A DNA stretch of 22,239 nucleotides from NCBI GenBank assembly GCA_016872225.1, contig VHAW01000014.1:1-22239 (forward strand). Reading direction: 5' to 3'. The translations under genes and the position numbers were made by a program. Below the pieces are notes generated by a model. It had not been told where the DNA came from. It searched no databases and saw only the letters and a list, made by a program, of their open reading frames with translations. Positions 22,006-22,239 of the stretch are shown one piece after another. Positions within the stretch are counted from its first letter, which is position 1. Each line of letters opens with the position of its first letter. This stretch comes from Sphingomonadales bacterium (GTDB taxonomy: Bacteria; Bacteroidota; Bacteroidia; UBA7662).

Positions 22006-22239
22006 GCGATTTGTTCGACAGGGATCACGCCGAGGTTGCGGCCAACTTTGCCGAAGGCGTTAATGACCCTTTGCAATTGTTCGGTGGAATGTGCCGCGGA
22101 TAGTTGAACCCGAATGCGGGCCAGGCCCTGCGGGACGACCGGGTAAAAGAAACCGATGACATACACCCCTTCAGCTAACAAGTCATCGGCCATGCGTTGG
22201 CTCAAGGCGGCATCGTAGAGCATGATGGGGACGATGGCA
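22002..22239 (-). CDS. kbl: C-terminal end of Kbl-type glycine C-acetyltransferase (alpha-oxoamine synthase)
   Basis: The frame is open from the window edge and reads AIVPIMLYDAALSQRMADDL, then EGVYVIGFFYPVVPQGLARI and RVQLSAAHSTEQLQRVINAF. This is the C-terminal small domain of PLP-dependent alpha-oxoamine synthases. The FFYPVVP...ARIRVQLSAAH signature is the 2-amino-3-ketobutyrate CoA ligase form, which cleaves 2-amino-3-ketobutyrate with CoA to glycine and acetyl-CoA. The PLP lysine and the N-terminus lie outside the window, so serine palmitoyltransferase-like relatives cannot be fully excluded. Confidence 0.85.
   Translation of the reverse strand, partial: AIVPIMLYDAALSQRMADDLLAEGVYVIGFFYPVVPQGLARIRVQLSAAHSTEQLQRVINAFGKVGRNLGVIPVEQIA

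Overview
The window looks like a chromosomal segment of a Bacteroidota bacterium of moderate GC content, probably environmental. The evidence is gene content and signals: a single-chain fused B12 mutase (IcmF), a CtlX-type hydrolase, a methionyl-tRNA synthetase with a KISTS signature and C-terminal tRNA-binding domain, a TonB receptor followed by a BtuG-like surface lipoprotein, and several promoters of the Bacteroidota TTTG-N19-23-TAnnTTTG type. No plasmid, phage, CRISPR, tRNA or rRNA signal was seen.

Left edge (1-744): the tail of an unknown gene, a truncated IS3-type OrfA, and a short IS1-InsA-like remnant in AT-rich decayed DNA. A vitamin B12 acquisition locus follows (745-6024). It holds a DUF6580-type membrane protein, a cysteine-rich DUF5522-type protein and a BtuF-like cobalamin-binding protein that cannot carry a signal peptide. 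Then come a clear cobalamin riboswitch, a BtuB-like TonB receptor and a BtuG-like beta-propeller lipoprotein. The likely end-users of this B12 are the 1171-residue IcmF mutase (9221-12736) and, indirectly, a methylmalonyl-CoA mutase encoded elsewhere, since methylmalonyl-CoA epimerase lies at 21541-22005.

Middle (6057-9178): on the minus strand, a citrulline hydrolase-like CtlX, a short-chain dehydrogenase and an NTF2-like lipoprotein; on the plus strand, one unknown secreted protein. metG (12809-14959) diverges from icmF and carries a perfect 15-bp minisatellite in its linker. Two gene-poor stretches flank a glycosyltransferase (15581-16597). The first (14960-15580) has an inverted repeat and a start-less open frame. 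The second (16598-17165) holds what looks like a small gene broken by two single-base deletions.

Right part (17166-22239): a PlsC-like acyltransferase converges with, and overlaps, an ATL-AlbA_2 pair. Then come a TrpF-like unknown, the compact minus-strand operon iscA-pdxJ-trmB, methylmalonyl-CoA epimerase, and the C-terminal end of a Kbl-type aminotransferase.

Two genome-style observations stand out. Several promoter -7 boxes sit only 4-8 nt upstream of start codons, suggesting leaderless mRNAs, and TTG appears to be the start of at least four genes. I do not see a clearly new multi-gene system. The best candidates for unexplored biology are the DUF6580/DUF5522/signal-less BtuF trio and the broken small gene.
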